Of a stretch of DNA of 64,000 nt, positions 13,001-23,359 are shown one piece after another. The stretch lies in assembly GCA_040954595.2 (NCBI GenBank), contig CM082591.2:4092001-4156000 (forward strand). Direction: 5' to 3'. The position numbers were made by a program, and so were the translations under genes. Within the stretch, counting starts at the first letter, position 1. Each line of letters starts with the position of its first letter. The notes under the pieces are model-generated. The model saw only the letters and a list, made by a program, of their open reading frames with translations. It was not told the origin of the DNA and searched no databases. Source of the stretch: Balanoglossus misakiensis. Lineage: Eukaryota > Hemichordata.

Positions 13001-14713
13001 ATTGTCTTTTCTTATCAATGGACCCACATGGGGAGTTCCAGTTTTAATACGCCACGCTAGATAAATTCAAAACCAGGTCCAATAAAGCTTTAGTCCTCAT
13101 GAAGTTAGTAAATGGCCAATATAAAGATGAAGAAGCTAACAGTTCATCCAGTGGGCCTGTTCTCAGGGATAAGCAGATCTGTTTTAGTCCCACCAGTCCA
13201 AAAAGAGGCCACTGGCATGGACTTTGCCTTCCCCTGACTCAGTCAGTCAATAATAAACTTGCAATTACTCCAAAATTGTGGATAAAAATATAATAATGTG
13301 CTGTTATGTTTTTTAACACAAATATTTAACAGCAGCTTTTTGCATAGTCTCCCAAGTAAATATCTCCATTGGTGATGACTACTAATAAATAAATAAATAA
13401 AGAACACTAGATCAACTTTGTGAAAAAATAAAAGCAAGTCTCCACAAACCTATGTGTCTATAACATAATATGTACTTTAGAAACTCTTTATAAGAAAATG
13501 AAAGAGAAACTTAAGGCAAGCTGAAATGAATAGCCCATATTTCTTGACGTGGGTATACAGAAATTAAACAATGGCCCTTTGTATGTGCACGGAACTGCTT
13601 TACTGAGAAACAGGGAAACAAAAGGTTGTTTGTGCATATCCCCTTTAAGTTTCCCTTTCGTTTCATGCACTATAGGGAAAGCGTATATTGTTTATAGAAA
13701 AACCTATGTCACCAAATATTTAGTGGTTTTATGAATGTGGCTAGGCTAAAAAAAAGTAGAAATAGTGAATGTCTGGTCCAAGCTAGTTGCAACAACTGTA
13801 GCCAGGAGGGGCTGGTCGTCTGGTGGAGTTGGTTTGAAAGGATCGACTCCTGATTTTTCAAGTCAATCCTAATCCTACTTACACACGTCCACACTTATTG
13901 CAACCACAGGCACTCATAGCCGAGAGTTTGGCAACAAAGACCAAGTCTCGGGCCTAGCAACACTGGGAGTACTTATGTGACTCGGTAACTGGGCAAGACC
14001 ATATTTCTTGACTCGGGTACATAGAAATAAACAATGGCCCTTTTGTATGTGCACAGAACTGCTTTACTGAGAAACAGGGAAACAAAAGGTTGTTTGTGCG
14101 CTGCATATCCCCTTTAAGTTTCCCTTTCGTTTCATGCACTGTAGGGAAAGCGTATATTGTTTATAGAAAAACCTATGTCACCAAATATTTAGTGGTTTTT
14201 AATGTGGCTAATAAAACTAGAGATAGTAAATGTCTGGTCCAGACCAGACCCTAGGTTCTGGACTAGTAGAGTACCTCCCATAGGTGGGACTATATAGCCA
14301 GACGTTTCAGGCGGTCGCAGGTTGGGCCGCGGCCGTAGTGGTGACTGGGCCGAAGTGGTAGTGTGAGAAGCGGCCCGGTTAGGACCAGGGCCCGACCAGT
14401 ACCTGCGACCGATTCCCAACAATGTTGCGAGAACATGCGAGTCCGACCAGGCTGTAGCAAACAAGCACGTGCATATACAGAAGGGGGCGTGTCTGCCAGG
14501 GTAGCAAAACCATGCGACCGTTTCGTTGTCAACGACTTTGCCGCAGTTCTTACTTACAAGCCCGAGAAGAACCTCAAAAACGCTATCAGCATTAACTCGT
14601 ACTTTTACAAAGCTGTTCGCACACAATTAAGTCATTCTAACTTAATTTAACCGCAGAATCTAAACTTTTTTCGGTGCTCACCTGAAAAGCCTGTCCAAGT
14701 ACTCGGCAGCCAT
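4909..14713 (-). CDS. CNDP2: Cytosolic non-specific dipeptidase (CNDP2-like, M20 metallopeptidase)
   Basis: Hydrolyses dipeptides such as Cys-Gly in the cytosol; family members are homodimeric di-metal enzymes. Thirteen coding exons join in phase: 14682-14713, 12329-12452, 11993-12163, 9431-9586, 8957-9037, 8637-8710, 8213-8287, 7234-7378, 6852-6951, 6405-6576, 6179-6264, 5691-5857, 4909-4956. The total is 1431 nt, or 476 aa, matching human CNDP2 (475). Visible active-site residues: His101 and Asp103 in GHLDVQP, Asp134 in STDDKGP, Glu168/Glu169 in GMEESGSE, Asp197 in ISDNYW, the dimer-crossing His in DLHSGV, and the C-terminal metal-ligand His in GAHSQNEKL. All are intact, so the enzyme should be active. 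No signal peptide is seen, which fits a cytosolic CNDP2-type rather than a secreted CNDP1-type protein. The frame stays open 5' of the ATG back to an acceptor at 14794 (see findings). Introns carry (ATGT)n arrays and minisatellites. Confidence 0.95.
5977..6136. repeat. (ATGT)n microsatellite in dipeptidase intron
   Basis: About 160 bp of nearly perfect GTAT tetranucleotide repeat between dipeptidase exons 11 (6179-6264) and 12 (5691-5857), ending about 40 bp from the exon 11 donor. It creates long spurious frames of alternating Tyr/Val/Cys/Met. Confidence 0.95.
6966..7060. repeat. (ATGT)n microsatellite in dipeptidase intron
   Basis: About 95 bp of GTAT repeat just upstream (gene sense) of the exon 9 acceptor at 6952; the array starts only about 15 bp from the splice site, followed by degenerate ATTCATATG-type repeats to about 7130. 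Confidence 0.95.
10307..10336. repeat. (TTA)n microsatellite
   Basis: Short run of about nine TTA triplets inside the 2.4-kb dipeptidase intron 3 (9587-11992). The rest of that intron is AT-rich with no recognised content. Confidence 0.85.
12664..12867. repeat. 50-bp minisatellite, about 4 copies
   Basis: Four head-to-tail copies of a roughly 50-bp unit containing AAAATGTCTGCA, AGCTTGACTGACAGCA and ACAATGTAT blocks, in dipeptidase intron 1 upstream of exon 2. The middle copies are near-identical; the last is diverged. Confidence 0.8.
13535..13780. repeat. Direct repeat copy 1 (partner 13999-14239)
   Basis: About 245 bp that reappears in the same orientation about 460 bp further on. Shared blocks include ATATTTCTTGAC, ACTGCTTTACTGAGAAACAG, TTTCGTTTCATGCACT and AATGTCTGGTCCA. 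Both copies lie in dipeptidase intron 1. A local duplication or two insertions of one element; no inverted termini recognised. Confidence 0.8.
13999..14239. repeat. Direct repeat copy 2 (partner 13535-13780)
   Basis: Second copy of the duplicated intronic segment, highly similar to copy 1 with a few small indels, for example an extra GCGCT before ATATCCCC. Confidence 0.8.
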
Positions 14714-17700
14714 CTTTGACACTTTGACCTCGACAGGGGGACCCACACCGTAATCAACATGGTACTTCACAAAATTGACCCTTTTTGGTTGTACTGGAGG
14801 GAAAGTAAAACGAAAGTGAAAAAGAAAACAAAATGTTATTCAAACTCAACCGTCTCGCTTCCTTGAACTGGAGCATAAAATAGAAATTATTTCAACGTAT
14901 CAGTTTAACGCGAGCGTTTGTCATCACGTCACAGACTGCAAAACTTTTTGCAATAGTTGAAATAAACCACCGGGGGCCAAAGAGAGACTCGCGTATTTGC
15001 TAATCCTTTTGAAGCAATTGAATTCCAATTTTACGCGTGGGAAATTCCTGACTTACTAGATGAAGTCGTCCCAGCCACGTGACCACCATTTCTATCCCCT
15101 TCTTGTTCGCCAAGACAACGTACACTGTTTCCCATGTCCCCTCTCTGTCATGGTTTTCTAACGTGCGAACAAAAGAACATCGATCACGCGTGTTCCCCGA
15201 CCCGCCTGCGATTAATATCAATTTGCCACGTTGCGCCCATGGCTACCTCGTGTTTTATTCCCACGGTATCTTCTTCACCAGACACAGACCCATTCACTCT
15301 GACCCATCTTATCCAAATATGTCACCGAGGCCTAGTTCAATATACAATATAGTTGGCGCGCTGAATCTCTATGCATGGCTATGGGCTGTCATGTCCAAGT
15401 TTTTGATACATATGTCTGATTTCCTTTTGATCAAGTTTATCCGAATACTAGTATTATTTTACCTAGACATTAAATTATAAAAGGTGATGATCCTAACCTC
15501 GCTCAAAGTAAATATTTAATCCGGTCTCGTTAATCATGTTAACGTGTCTGATACGTGACACGTGGCCTAATTCTGTCATATTTTGGTCACAGTGGGTAGC
15601 AATCTTGTCACCTGCTTGAACTACAGCAATACGCTACATGCTACTTCTGACTAAAATTGAAAATAAAATAAAAAGAGTTAAGAAGGTTTAAACAAACTGA
15701 GAGGCTATTAGGCCTACATGTATACATGCATCAACATGATAACACGAGTATCGTGTTTGGAATTACTGGGCAAAATATTCACTGTATTTGTATACATTGC
15801 CCCCCCCCCCCCCTTCAATCCATCGCCACAAGAGTGTTTGAAAAGGGGCTTCTGCTGATTAGGGGTTTAGCTGTCACGTGATCACGCCCTTCCTAAACAT
15901 GTTCTATAGATTTGATGCTTGTTTACTATGCAAAAGATTCAATTGCAAATGCAAACTGGTTCTTGATGTTCGCGTTGAAATAAATCTCGGTGTACAGACT
16001 GTATAGTATTGAAAGCAAATCGATGCGCGTCCCAGAAGTTATAAATATAGCGTGTCATATTTTAGGGCTTTCATGACAATAACTGTCTGTCCTGAGTAGT
16101 TGCAAATGCATTCTATTGACAAGGGCATATATGCGCTTTGGCCAAAGTAAGTAGATTCTTTGTTTCGCGTCCACTCAAAATTCTGAAAGGTAGACGGCTA
16201 AACGGTTATAAAACACACGCACAAAATTTAACACACAGCACTTGGTAGTTTTCTTACGCTATATGCATAATCCTGAAACATTAATTTAACACCAACTTTT
16301 ACGTCACATTTGCTGCAATATGACTGAATAAAGAAGCGTATTGCTCTAATGTGAATGCCATTGCTTATTATTGTGATGAAATATTGTCAATGGGCGAAAT
16401 TTCCCAAGAAGGCTTCGTGCGTGCTTTTCTCAAAAACCTATGAAAACCTACGAGCGCGCGGATGCGAAACAAAGAATTCACTTACTTTGGCCTCATCGTG
16501 TATCTCTACGCTTGGAGATAAGAGATCTATTTGTTGGATGATGGGTGTACATTACTCGGCGTTTGGGTGAGATGAAAGATAAAAACATTTCTTTATAACT
16601 GGTACTACTGAAGATTACTGGTGACAATGGACAGTCATAGTCAGTAGTGTACTGTGACGTGGAATTTATAGAGACGAAGCGAAGCCATCTTTAAATGACC
16701 TACTAAAACCCGGTCATATATATTGTGTTCTTCTCAATGAAATATTACCATACACGGCATTGGAGTCTCACACAAAAATGAAACCATTTTTTTCCTGTGA
16801 AACACTTCCAAAGTAAAGTTAACCGATACTAAAACAGAAATATCTGAAAGCTAGTCTACAGACAAATTTTCAATTTTTCAAATAACAATCTCAAAAGTGA
16901 CCACTGGCTTTGTATAACTACCGGAAAACTGACACGTACGCCTCTAGCAAGAGAGCATCTTGCTAATGAACTTGCGTCGTGACTTTTGGATTTAAGTCCT
17001 GTGGCTGTAATCATAAGCGTTATACAAATTCAGAACAATTATTTATTAAAAGACACGTAAAAATCGGATACTCTATTCAGAATGTTGTCTTAATAAGACG
17101 TTCATAGCCTTCGATGGAAGTTCCCTCAAGCGGCTGTGGTCGAAATGGGAAATCGTGCAACTCCTATATGAGCCATATCCGCATTTACACAGCAAGACAA
17201 CAAAAGTGGCGTATTTTTGGCCGGTGATAGTCATGTCTCAAATTTCGCATGCGCGAACAGCGATGTAGACTATACAAGTAACTAGTCCGTTTGCTTTCAT
17301 TTGAAACTCGTGCTGATATCCGTAACCCCCGGCCGTTCTCTTACGAAGAAAAGAGGGACAATTTACATAGGCATTTATATTCTCATTTCGTTCTCGTTTC
17401 AAGATCGTCTTTCTCCTCAGCACAGAGGGAATGGACTCTGAAACACGTGACCGATCCATCATTCTGTGATATACACGTACTGTTACAAGACTGAGTGACT
17501 CTAACTTTTATTTGGCTATTTTTTGTTGTTGCTCCCATTGCAGATTTTCTCATGACGTCAAACATGTGTTTCGCCTCAGCACGGTCTCTCCAGAGACTGT
17601 GCTGAGGTATGAGAACAGTCATGCGTGATAAAGTGAATATTTTAGTCACTCTACCTAAGCAAGGGAATAGTGGTTTTTGGATCTTAGGTGTGTCGTCCAT

Positions 17701-18429
17701 CTCAACGAATAAAGCAGTTCTCGGTGAATGAGTGGTTGCCTGTTTTCCGTTTGACGGAAATTGCTGGAAATGCCCGAAAGCCAGATTGCGAAGGCGGCTA
17801 GACGTTTCTTTCTTTCTCTCTATCTTTCTTTCTTTCTACTCAAATGTGCGCGCCAAACGAAATTGCAGAGTTTGGTCACTGAACATGATCAATCAATCAG
17901 ATATATTGGTTTACGAAAATGGTTGTTAAAACGTAGACATGCACATAAGTGAATTCTTTACATTCTAAGTGGTTTAGATGACTGCATTGCATATGTGTAC
18001 TTGTGATGTCTGTGGGTGGTGCATGAAAGTTCATAGTTGACGACTCAATTTAATTCAACCCTGCGTTTGCAACAATTCCAACTGACGTAATTGGTAGCCA
18101 GGTGCTTGGGCGCTTATTAACATATCGACTTCTGCATTCGTTGTGCTGATGTCAGAAACGTTGCCACGGCAACACTTGGGAATATGATGAAAGTCTGCGT
18201 ACGAAGATAAAAGTCTTATTTCGCTTTCACCGCAGACGCACAAGCACAGCTCGGTTGCTTTCGCTGGTAAAATGCGCCTATTCACAGCTATTGAGACCTG
18301 CAGTACAATCGAAGACGAAGTACGTTGTCCAGTGGTGTCAGCGGCATCTTCAGCGGTCGTTTGAAATTTTGCATCGATCTAAATTTCTTTCCGTGGAACT
18401 TGTGATTCTTCGATTGAGGAACTATCTTC
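14714..18429. other. Intergenic region between divergent dipeptidase and GPCR genes
   Basis: This 3.7-kb stretch separates two genes that point away from each other, so it should contain both promoters. I could not place transcription starts. An acceptor-like site on the minus strand at 14794-14795 suggests that a 5' exon of the dipeptidase lies further right. An in-frame stop at 18415-18417 bounds the GPCR start. Otherwise only short chance frames, a poly-C run (about 15801-15814) and a TCTT-rich run near 17810-17835. Confidence 0.4.
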
Positions 18430-18937
18430 ATGGAGGGGGCAGACATGGCCAACTTCACGACGTCTTGCCGCGGTTCCACATTCAACGTCAGCTCCCTGAA
18501 CGACACCGGGACAAACTGCACCAACCTGTCGGCAGGTGCTCTCCATCTTCCCGTCGGCGACACCGCGGACCCCGCCGAGGTGATGACCGGGGTGCACTAC
18601 TTCTACCTGATCATCCAGTTCGTCTTCATGATCGTGGGCAACGTGGGCAACGTCATGGTGATCGGCGCGGTGCTGGTGAGCGGGAAGCTCTACACGGCCG
18701 GCAACATCTTCATCATGAACTTGGCGGTGGCCGATCTCTGGGTGACCTCCTTCGTGGACGCCTTCAGCATCGTCGGCATCCTGCTGAAGCACGAGTTTTT
18801 CGCCGACAAGACGATGCTGTGCGAGGTGGTCGCCAGTACGTGCCTCATCGCTTGCATCGCATCACTGTGGAACATCATGGCAATCAGTATTAACAGGTTT
18901 GTAAAGCGTGGTGTCTGTCTGTCTGTGTCTGTCTGTC

Positions 18938-18970
<33 letters not shown>

Positions 18971-19101
18971 ATGTATGTATGTATGTATGTATGTATGTAT
19001 GTATGTATGTATGTATGTATGTATGTATGTATGTATGTATGTATGTATGTATGTATGTATGTATGTATGTATGTATGTATGTATGTATGTATGTATGTAT
19101 G

Positions 19102-19134
<33 letters not shown>

Positions 19135-19941
19135 GTATGTATGTAACATGTATGTGTATGTTTTTGCAAACTTTTGGCTCTGAGCCCTCTGCGTTTTTTC
19201 TCTTTTCACAGGTACATTTTTATTTGCAAGAATACTCTCTACAAGAAAGTCTACACCAAACGCAACACAATTCTAATGGCCGTGGGTATCTGGTTAGGCT
19301 GCACGCTGATGGATTTGCCGAACTTCCTCGGCTGGGGCGGCCACGTCTACGACCACAAGACCATGGTGTGTACGTACGAGCGCACGGCGAGTTACAGCTA
19401 CACCGTGTTCTTTCTGACGCTGTCCGTCTTCACCCCGCAGGCCGTCGTCTGCTTCTGCTACTTGAAGGTGTACCTGTTGGTGCGCTCCCAGCGCCGCCGC
19501 ATCGTCTCCCTGCAGATGCAGTTCGGCGGCAACGAGGTGCAGGTGAAGCGCAAGGACATCCAGCTGCTGAAGACCTTCTTCGCCATCTTCCTGGTGTTCT
19601 TCATCTGCTGGGGTCCCTACGCGGTGGTGGTGCTCGTCGACTTCGAGGACCGCCTGCCGCAGTGGCTGCACATCGTCATCATCACCATGGCGCACGGCAA
19701 CAGCAGCCTCAACAGCGTCTTCTACGGCCTGCTCAACAAGCAGTTCCGCAAGAGCTACTGCAAGGTGCTCTCCACCATCGGCTGCTGCCCGCACGGTCAC
19801 CATTTCTCCGTGGCCACGTCCGTGGGGAACATCAGCGAAGGGGTGATGGTCAACATCAACGCGACAGCTGTCAGCAGCCGCGGTCACTCCACCAAGTTTC
19901 AACCTAGAGAGCCGGTCTTGGCAACATACGAAGTCAAATGA
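18430..19941 (+). CDS. Melatonin-receptor-like class A GPCR
   Basis: Seven-transmembrane receptor of the rhodopsin class. Exon 1 18430-18896 and exon 2 19212-19941 join within the Arg codon of the TM3 motif (AG|G), giving 398 aa. The start has an in-frame stop five codons upstream. The N-terminus has five N-glycosylation sequons (Asn8, 19, 24, 29, 32). Landmarks: TM1 GN at 73-74, TM2 LAVAD with Asp102, Cys131 at the base of TM3, Asn-Arg-Tyr at 155-157 in place of D/ERY, TM6 FFICWGP, TM7 NSVFYGLLNKQFRKSY, and a C-terminal tail with a GCC pair that could be palmitoylated. NRY, the NAGNIF-like TM2 entry (AGNIFIMNLAVAD) and YGLLN..FRK.Y resemble melatonin receptors. The intron position is the common DRY site, not the loop-1 intron of vertebrate MTNR genes, so I call it receptor-like and leave the ligand open. 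Exons are strikingly GC-rich for this locus. Confidence 0.85.
18918..19142. repeat. Compound (GTCT)n(GT)n(GTAT)n array in GPCR intron
   Basis: The 315-bp intron is mostly this array. A GTCTGT-rich lead-in about 20 bp after the donor passes into GT repeats and then almost 190 bp of GTAT, leaving about 70 bp before the acceptor at 19210-19211. Confidence 0.95.
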
Positions 19942-20140
19942 TCGCATGTTTTTTTTCGGTCACAAAATGATTTTTTTTCACGATCAGAACGCCTGTAAGA
20001 GGGCAATAATTTTGATGATTGATCTCGTTCAAATTTGAAATCTGTTTTAATACCACCAGCACCACGTTCGGAGCTGTTTTCGTACAATGTGATATCACCT
20101 TATTCAATGAGTCTGATAAACGATGCCTCCTAAAAATACA

Positions 20141-20252
20141 GTGTTACACTAGTCTCACTTACCCAAACACCCTCTGCTTCTTCCGCTGCGCTCCCCTTCC
20201 TGTGACGCAGCGGAAGAAGCAGAGGAGTCTGGGTAACCGAGACTGGTGTTAC
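20141..20252. mobile_element. Foldback MITE-like element with long terminal inverted repeats
   Basis: About 112 bp that folds on itself. The inner arms CTCTGCTTCTTCCGCTGCG and their reverse complement are a perfect 19-bp stem around a loop of about 15 bases. The outer arms (TGTTACAC.AGTCTC and TTACCCA against their complements) extend the homology almost to the ends with mismatches. No coding capacity. A target-site duplication is not obvious. Confidence 0.8.
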
Positions 20253-20704
20253 GCTTTAGAAAAAATATCATCAATTTTAATCAGACATTGCTTTGTACCC
20301 AATATGATGACTAGGAATTTGTATTCATCTTCTTTCACTCGTCTTTGTCCAGCTAGATCTGGAAAACCACTGCCCCCACGTGGCGGGGGCTGTGGATCGT
20401 GAATAGTCTAGTCGCACACCTGACTTGAAAGTGAGACAGTCATGTGACCTGGCGGCCATATTGGATTTTACGAGATTCTAAGTATGACTTCTTCTCAGGA
20501 ACTAGAATGCCTAAAATCTTTTATTCTGATGTGTACCATTCATGCCTTATACCCTTTAAACTTTTCTCTAAAACCACCATTTACTGTAATGTGCGATTAT
20601 GTGTATTTAGTTACCTGTCGAGGTATTTTAAGTTTGTGAAGGGCGGTGTAATCGGCCAGGCTCCAGTATTCAATGTAATGCTACACGAATAGACGAATTC
20701 GACA

Positions 20705-21045
20705 ACCTGGAAGTACGCGTACATCATTAACCTGGCAATCAGATATCCAAGCATTGCTGGATTTTCTGAAAAATAATTGAAATAATCAAATAGCATAATC
20801 GGATAAGCTGCTGTAATAAATGTCAACCTACACCAGGAGACAAATACCACACATCATTAACTGGCAACGAGATATCACCCAAATTGATACATTTTCTAAA
20901 ATCTATTGAAAAATCAAATAGCATAATCCCCCGCCTGTAATCAATGTTACCCTACACCAAGAGACAAATTCCATGCGCTGAAAGTGCGCGTACGTCATTA
21001 ACTGGCAAGTCGAGACATCCCTGACATTTCTGAAAAATAATTCTG
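20705..21045. repeat. Degenerate tandem repeat, about 2.5 copies of a unit of roughly 130 bp
   Basis: Repeated blocks in order: GTACGCGTACATCATTAA or a variant, CTGGCAA..GAGATATC, TTTTCTGAAAAATAATT, AATCAAATAGCATAATC, and TACACCAGGAGACAAAT. Copies start near 20710, 20850 and 20980. The last is partial. Confidence 0.6.
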
Positions 21046-21649
21046 GTGGCCTTAAATATTTTCTTTTTACTTCGTGCTAGGGGGACAAATCAAATTATAA
21101 TACAAAAGTAGTTACATTCTGGGTAAAAGTTCGACAACTAAGTAAGAGGTAGGAGAAATTATATGTTAAATGTATTTTATGATCAAACATTTCTATCTAC
21201 AAAGCTCACTTTCTAGCAATACTTTACAGCAAAACCAGTGTGGGGCAATATCAGAACTGTTTTCAAGTAAAGGTCATGATTTAAATACCAACATCAATAC
21301 GATAATTGCAATAACTCATGCTATTGGATTACTTTAAAATGACATTTTTTCTTTGTGACGAGTACAATATAATGTATATCGTGAACGATAGAAAAATAAA
21401 AAAAGGAACCACCACTTTTTCAGGTGGGCGATTTTCAAAACTTGATTGATCGCGGGGAGTGGATAGAAATCTGATATCCGTTATGCCTGTCACTAAAGAA
21501 AAAACAGCGGTGTAGGATTTCAAGTTGGATTGTCTTTCAACGAGTCTTTTAATAGATGTTTTTCGCTTTGAATTTCTGTAAGTTTCATTTCCTTCTTTTG
21601 TGCGTCAGTTGTGGTTGTAGTCGGTTTCTTCTCTAAGGGTAGAACCGGA

Positions 21650-21840
21650 TGATTTCTGGGGGGGGGGGGTAGTGGACGGGGGAATTTTCGGAAAAATAAT
21701 TGTTGGCAGATGGTGCTGAAGAAAACCTCTTCTGTCACGCCTTGAGGAAAAAGACGGACTGGTACTTGGGAAAAAAATTGCTGACATAATCAAACCCTCC
21801 ACCCCCAGAAAACAAATGGTTCTCCCCTAACTCAGATTTT
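21650..21840. repeat. Dispersed repeat copy 2 (partner at 345-545)
   Basis: Collinear with 345-545: G-rich stretch, GCAGATGGTGCTGAAGAAAA, a CTTGAGGAAAAA block, GCTGACATAAT, CCCCCAG and AAATGGTTCTCCCC. Diverged; class unknown. Confidence 0.5.
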
Positions 21841-22945
21841 ATCATATTTCATTTTGAAGGAAATTTAATCTATGTATGCTTTATATATCGTCGTGTGATT
21901 CATCAAGGAAGGGCGTCTTTGCGCTGGTAATAGCATTATATTTTTGGAGATGAATATATTTTGAAGAAGAATAAAAAATGTTGTATTTTGAAATTTCGAC
22001 AAGTTTGAGGGTCTGAAATGAAAAGACGAATGGCAACTAAGTCTCGTGCGATCACGCGATGAGCGGGGAATCCGCTGTTTTGGCCGGCGGCACCTTCCTG
22101 GTTCCAAACTGAATATCGTCCCTCATTTCCTTGTTCATGTCAGGTAGCATTTTATTTCCTGGTTCATCGAACACCAACGAGAGACCATTTCCTTGTTCCG
22201 TTCTAAAAACACATTTATTTCCTGTGAAATAGTTCAGTAATGTCCCCGTTTAAGGACCAAGCGGTCATTAACACTACGAACAGCCGGGTCCCCTGGTTCA
22301 TTTTCAGCCACTGGCTGCGCACGCACTGTCCCAATGGGCATGGGGACCAGGAGAACTCCGACAAGACTTCGGAGCACAAAACTACCGCGTGGTCGGAGAA
22401 TGCAGAGAGTGGACTTTACTTTTCAGTAGACCCTAACTAGGATAACACCACACGACAAAACATTTCAGATACAGAAAGACGTTTTCATCTCTGTTGCCTG
22501 CTACATGTGCTATGCAGCGTGGGCGCACAGGACGAACAAGCAGCGAGTCCTCTCGGCCTTCGAATGCAGGCCCAGATGGAACACGCGTGCGCCCTCCACA
22601 CACGCGCCGTGAAGCGCAGGGTCTCTGTCAGATTAAAGGACGAACATACCTTGTCGTTCGGCGAAGCGTTGGATTCATGGTGTTGACGGTCCCCGGGCAA
22701 GTCCTCAGCACAGTGTGACACGTTGGGGAATACTGCGGGGAAAACCCCTTCGGCCAATTTGCATACAGGTGTTAGGCACGACCACTGGCCGTTGTTTCGA
22801 CCATCCAGGGAGATCAAATAAACTCGACACGTGATACAAAGTAACCACGCATTGTTTGTCGTAATGTACATGTGTACATTGTAATACAAAGTAACAGCCG
22901 TATATTGTATTCAGTGATATACATTGTAGCATTTACACTTTCATT

Positions 22946-23213
22946 CAAATAATTACATGATAAAAGAATCACTTGATAATCATGTATTGGCAGTAAATGT
23001 TAAAATAGTCCAGTTCAATGAACCAATTGAAATAATTAACTAAATCATGTAAATTATTTGAATGGAAAACGAAAACAATCAAATAATTACATGATGAAAG
23101 AATCACTTGATAATCATGTATTGACAGTAAATGTTAAAATAGTCCAGTTCAATGAACCAATTGGAATAATTCACTAAATCATGTAAATTATTTGAATGGA
23201 AAACGAAAACAAT
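22946..23213. repeat. 134-bp tandem duplication with palindromic ends
   Basis: Two adjacent copies (22946-23079 and 23080-23213) differ at only a few positions. Each unit begins with CAAATAATTACATGAT and carries near its end ATCATGTAAATTATTTGAA, which is its reverse complement apart from a single inserted base, so each copy could fold as a stem. Confidence 0.8.
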
Positions 23214-23359
23214 CAATAATTGCAAAATTGCTAAGTCGTGATGAAATAGGAAAATAATACCAGAATCAATTCATTTTGCAGGAGATCTCACCCCAATATA
23301 TTTGTACTTTTACAATGCCTGTCCCACTAAGACAGTTGAGGGGTGTCCGGAAGGTGTAT

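Larger units (their letters stand above)
19942..23359. other. Intergenic region between GPCR and P450 A, repeat-rich
   Basis: No supported coding exon. It contains a palindromic MITE-like element (20141-20252), a GC-rich hairpin (about 20368-20398), a degenerate tandem repeat (20705-21045), a dispersed repeat copy (21650-21840), one degenerate copy of the widespread CAATGTACAT-type repeat (22840-22930), and a 134-bp tandem duplication (22946-23213). The two genes are convergent here, so both 3' untranslated regions lie inside. Confidence 0.5.

Noticed and set aside
14189-14626. 145-codon minus-strand frame in dipeptidase intron 1
   Set aside because: Lies in an intron, overlaps the duplicated repeat, has no recognisable domain and is interrupted relative to the duplicate copy.
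18255-18893. Long alternative plus-strand frame overlapping GPCR exon 1
   Set aside because: Arg/His-rich shadow of the receptor coding frame; the receptor frame has clear transmembrane segments and motifs.
19294-19947. 217-codon minus-strand frame opposite GPCR exon 2
   Set aside because: It mirrors the GC-rich third positions of the receptor exon; rich in His/Val/Ala/Asp with no recognisable protein features.
22240-22718. Two short plus-strand frames between GPCR and P450 A
   Set aside because: Short, no homology seen, located among repeats; composition like the flanks.
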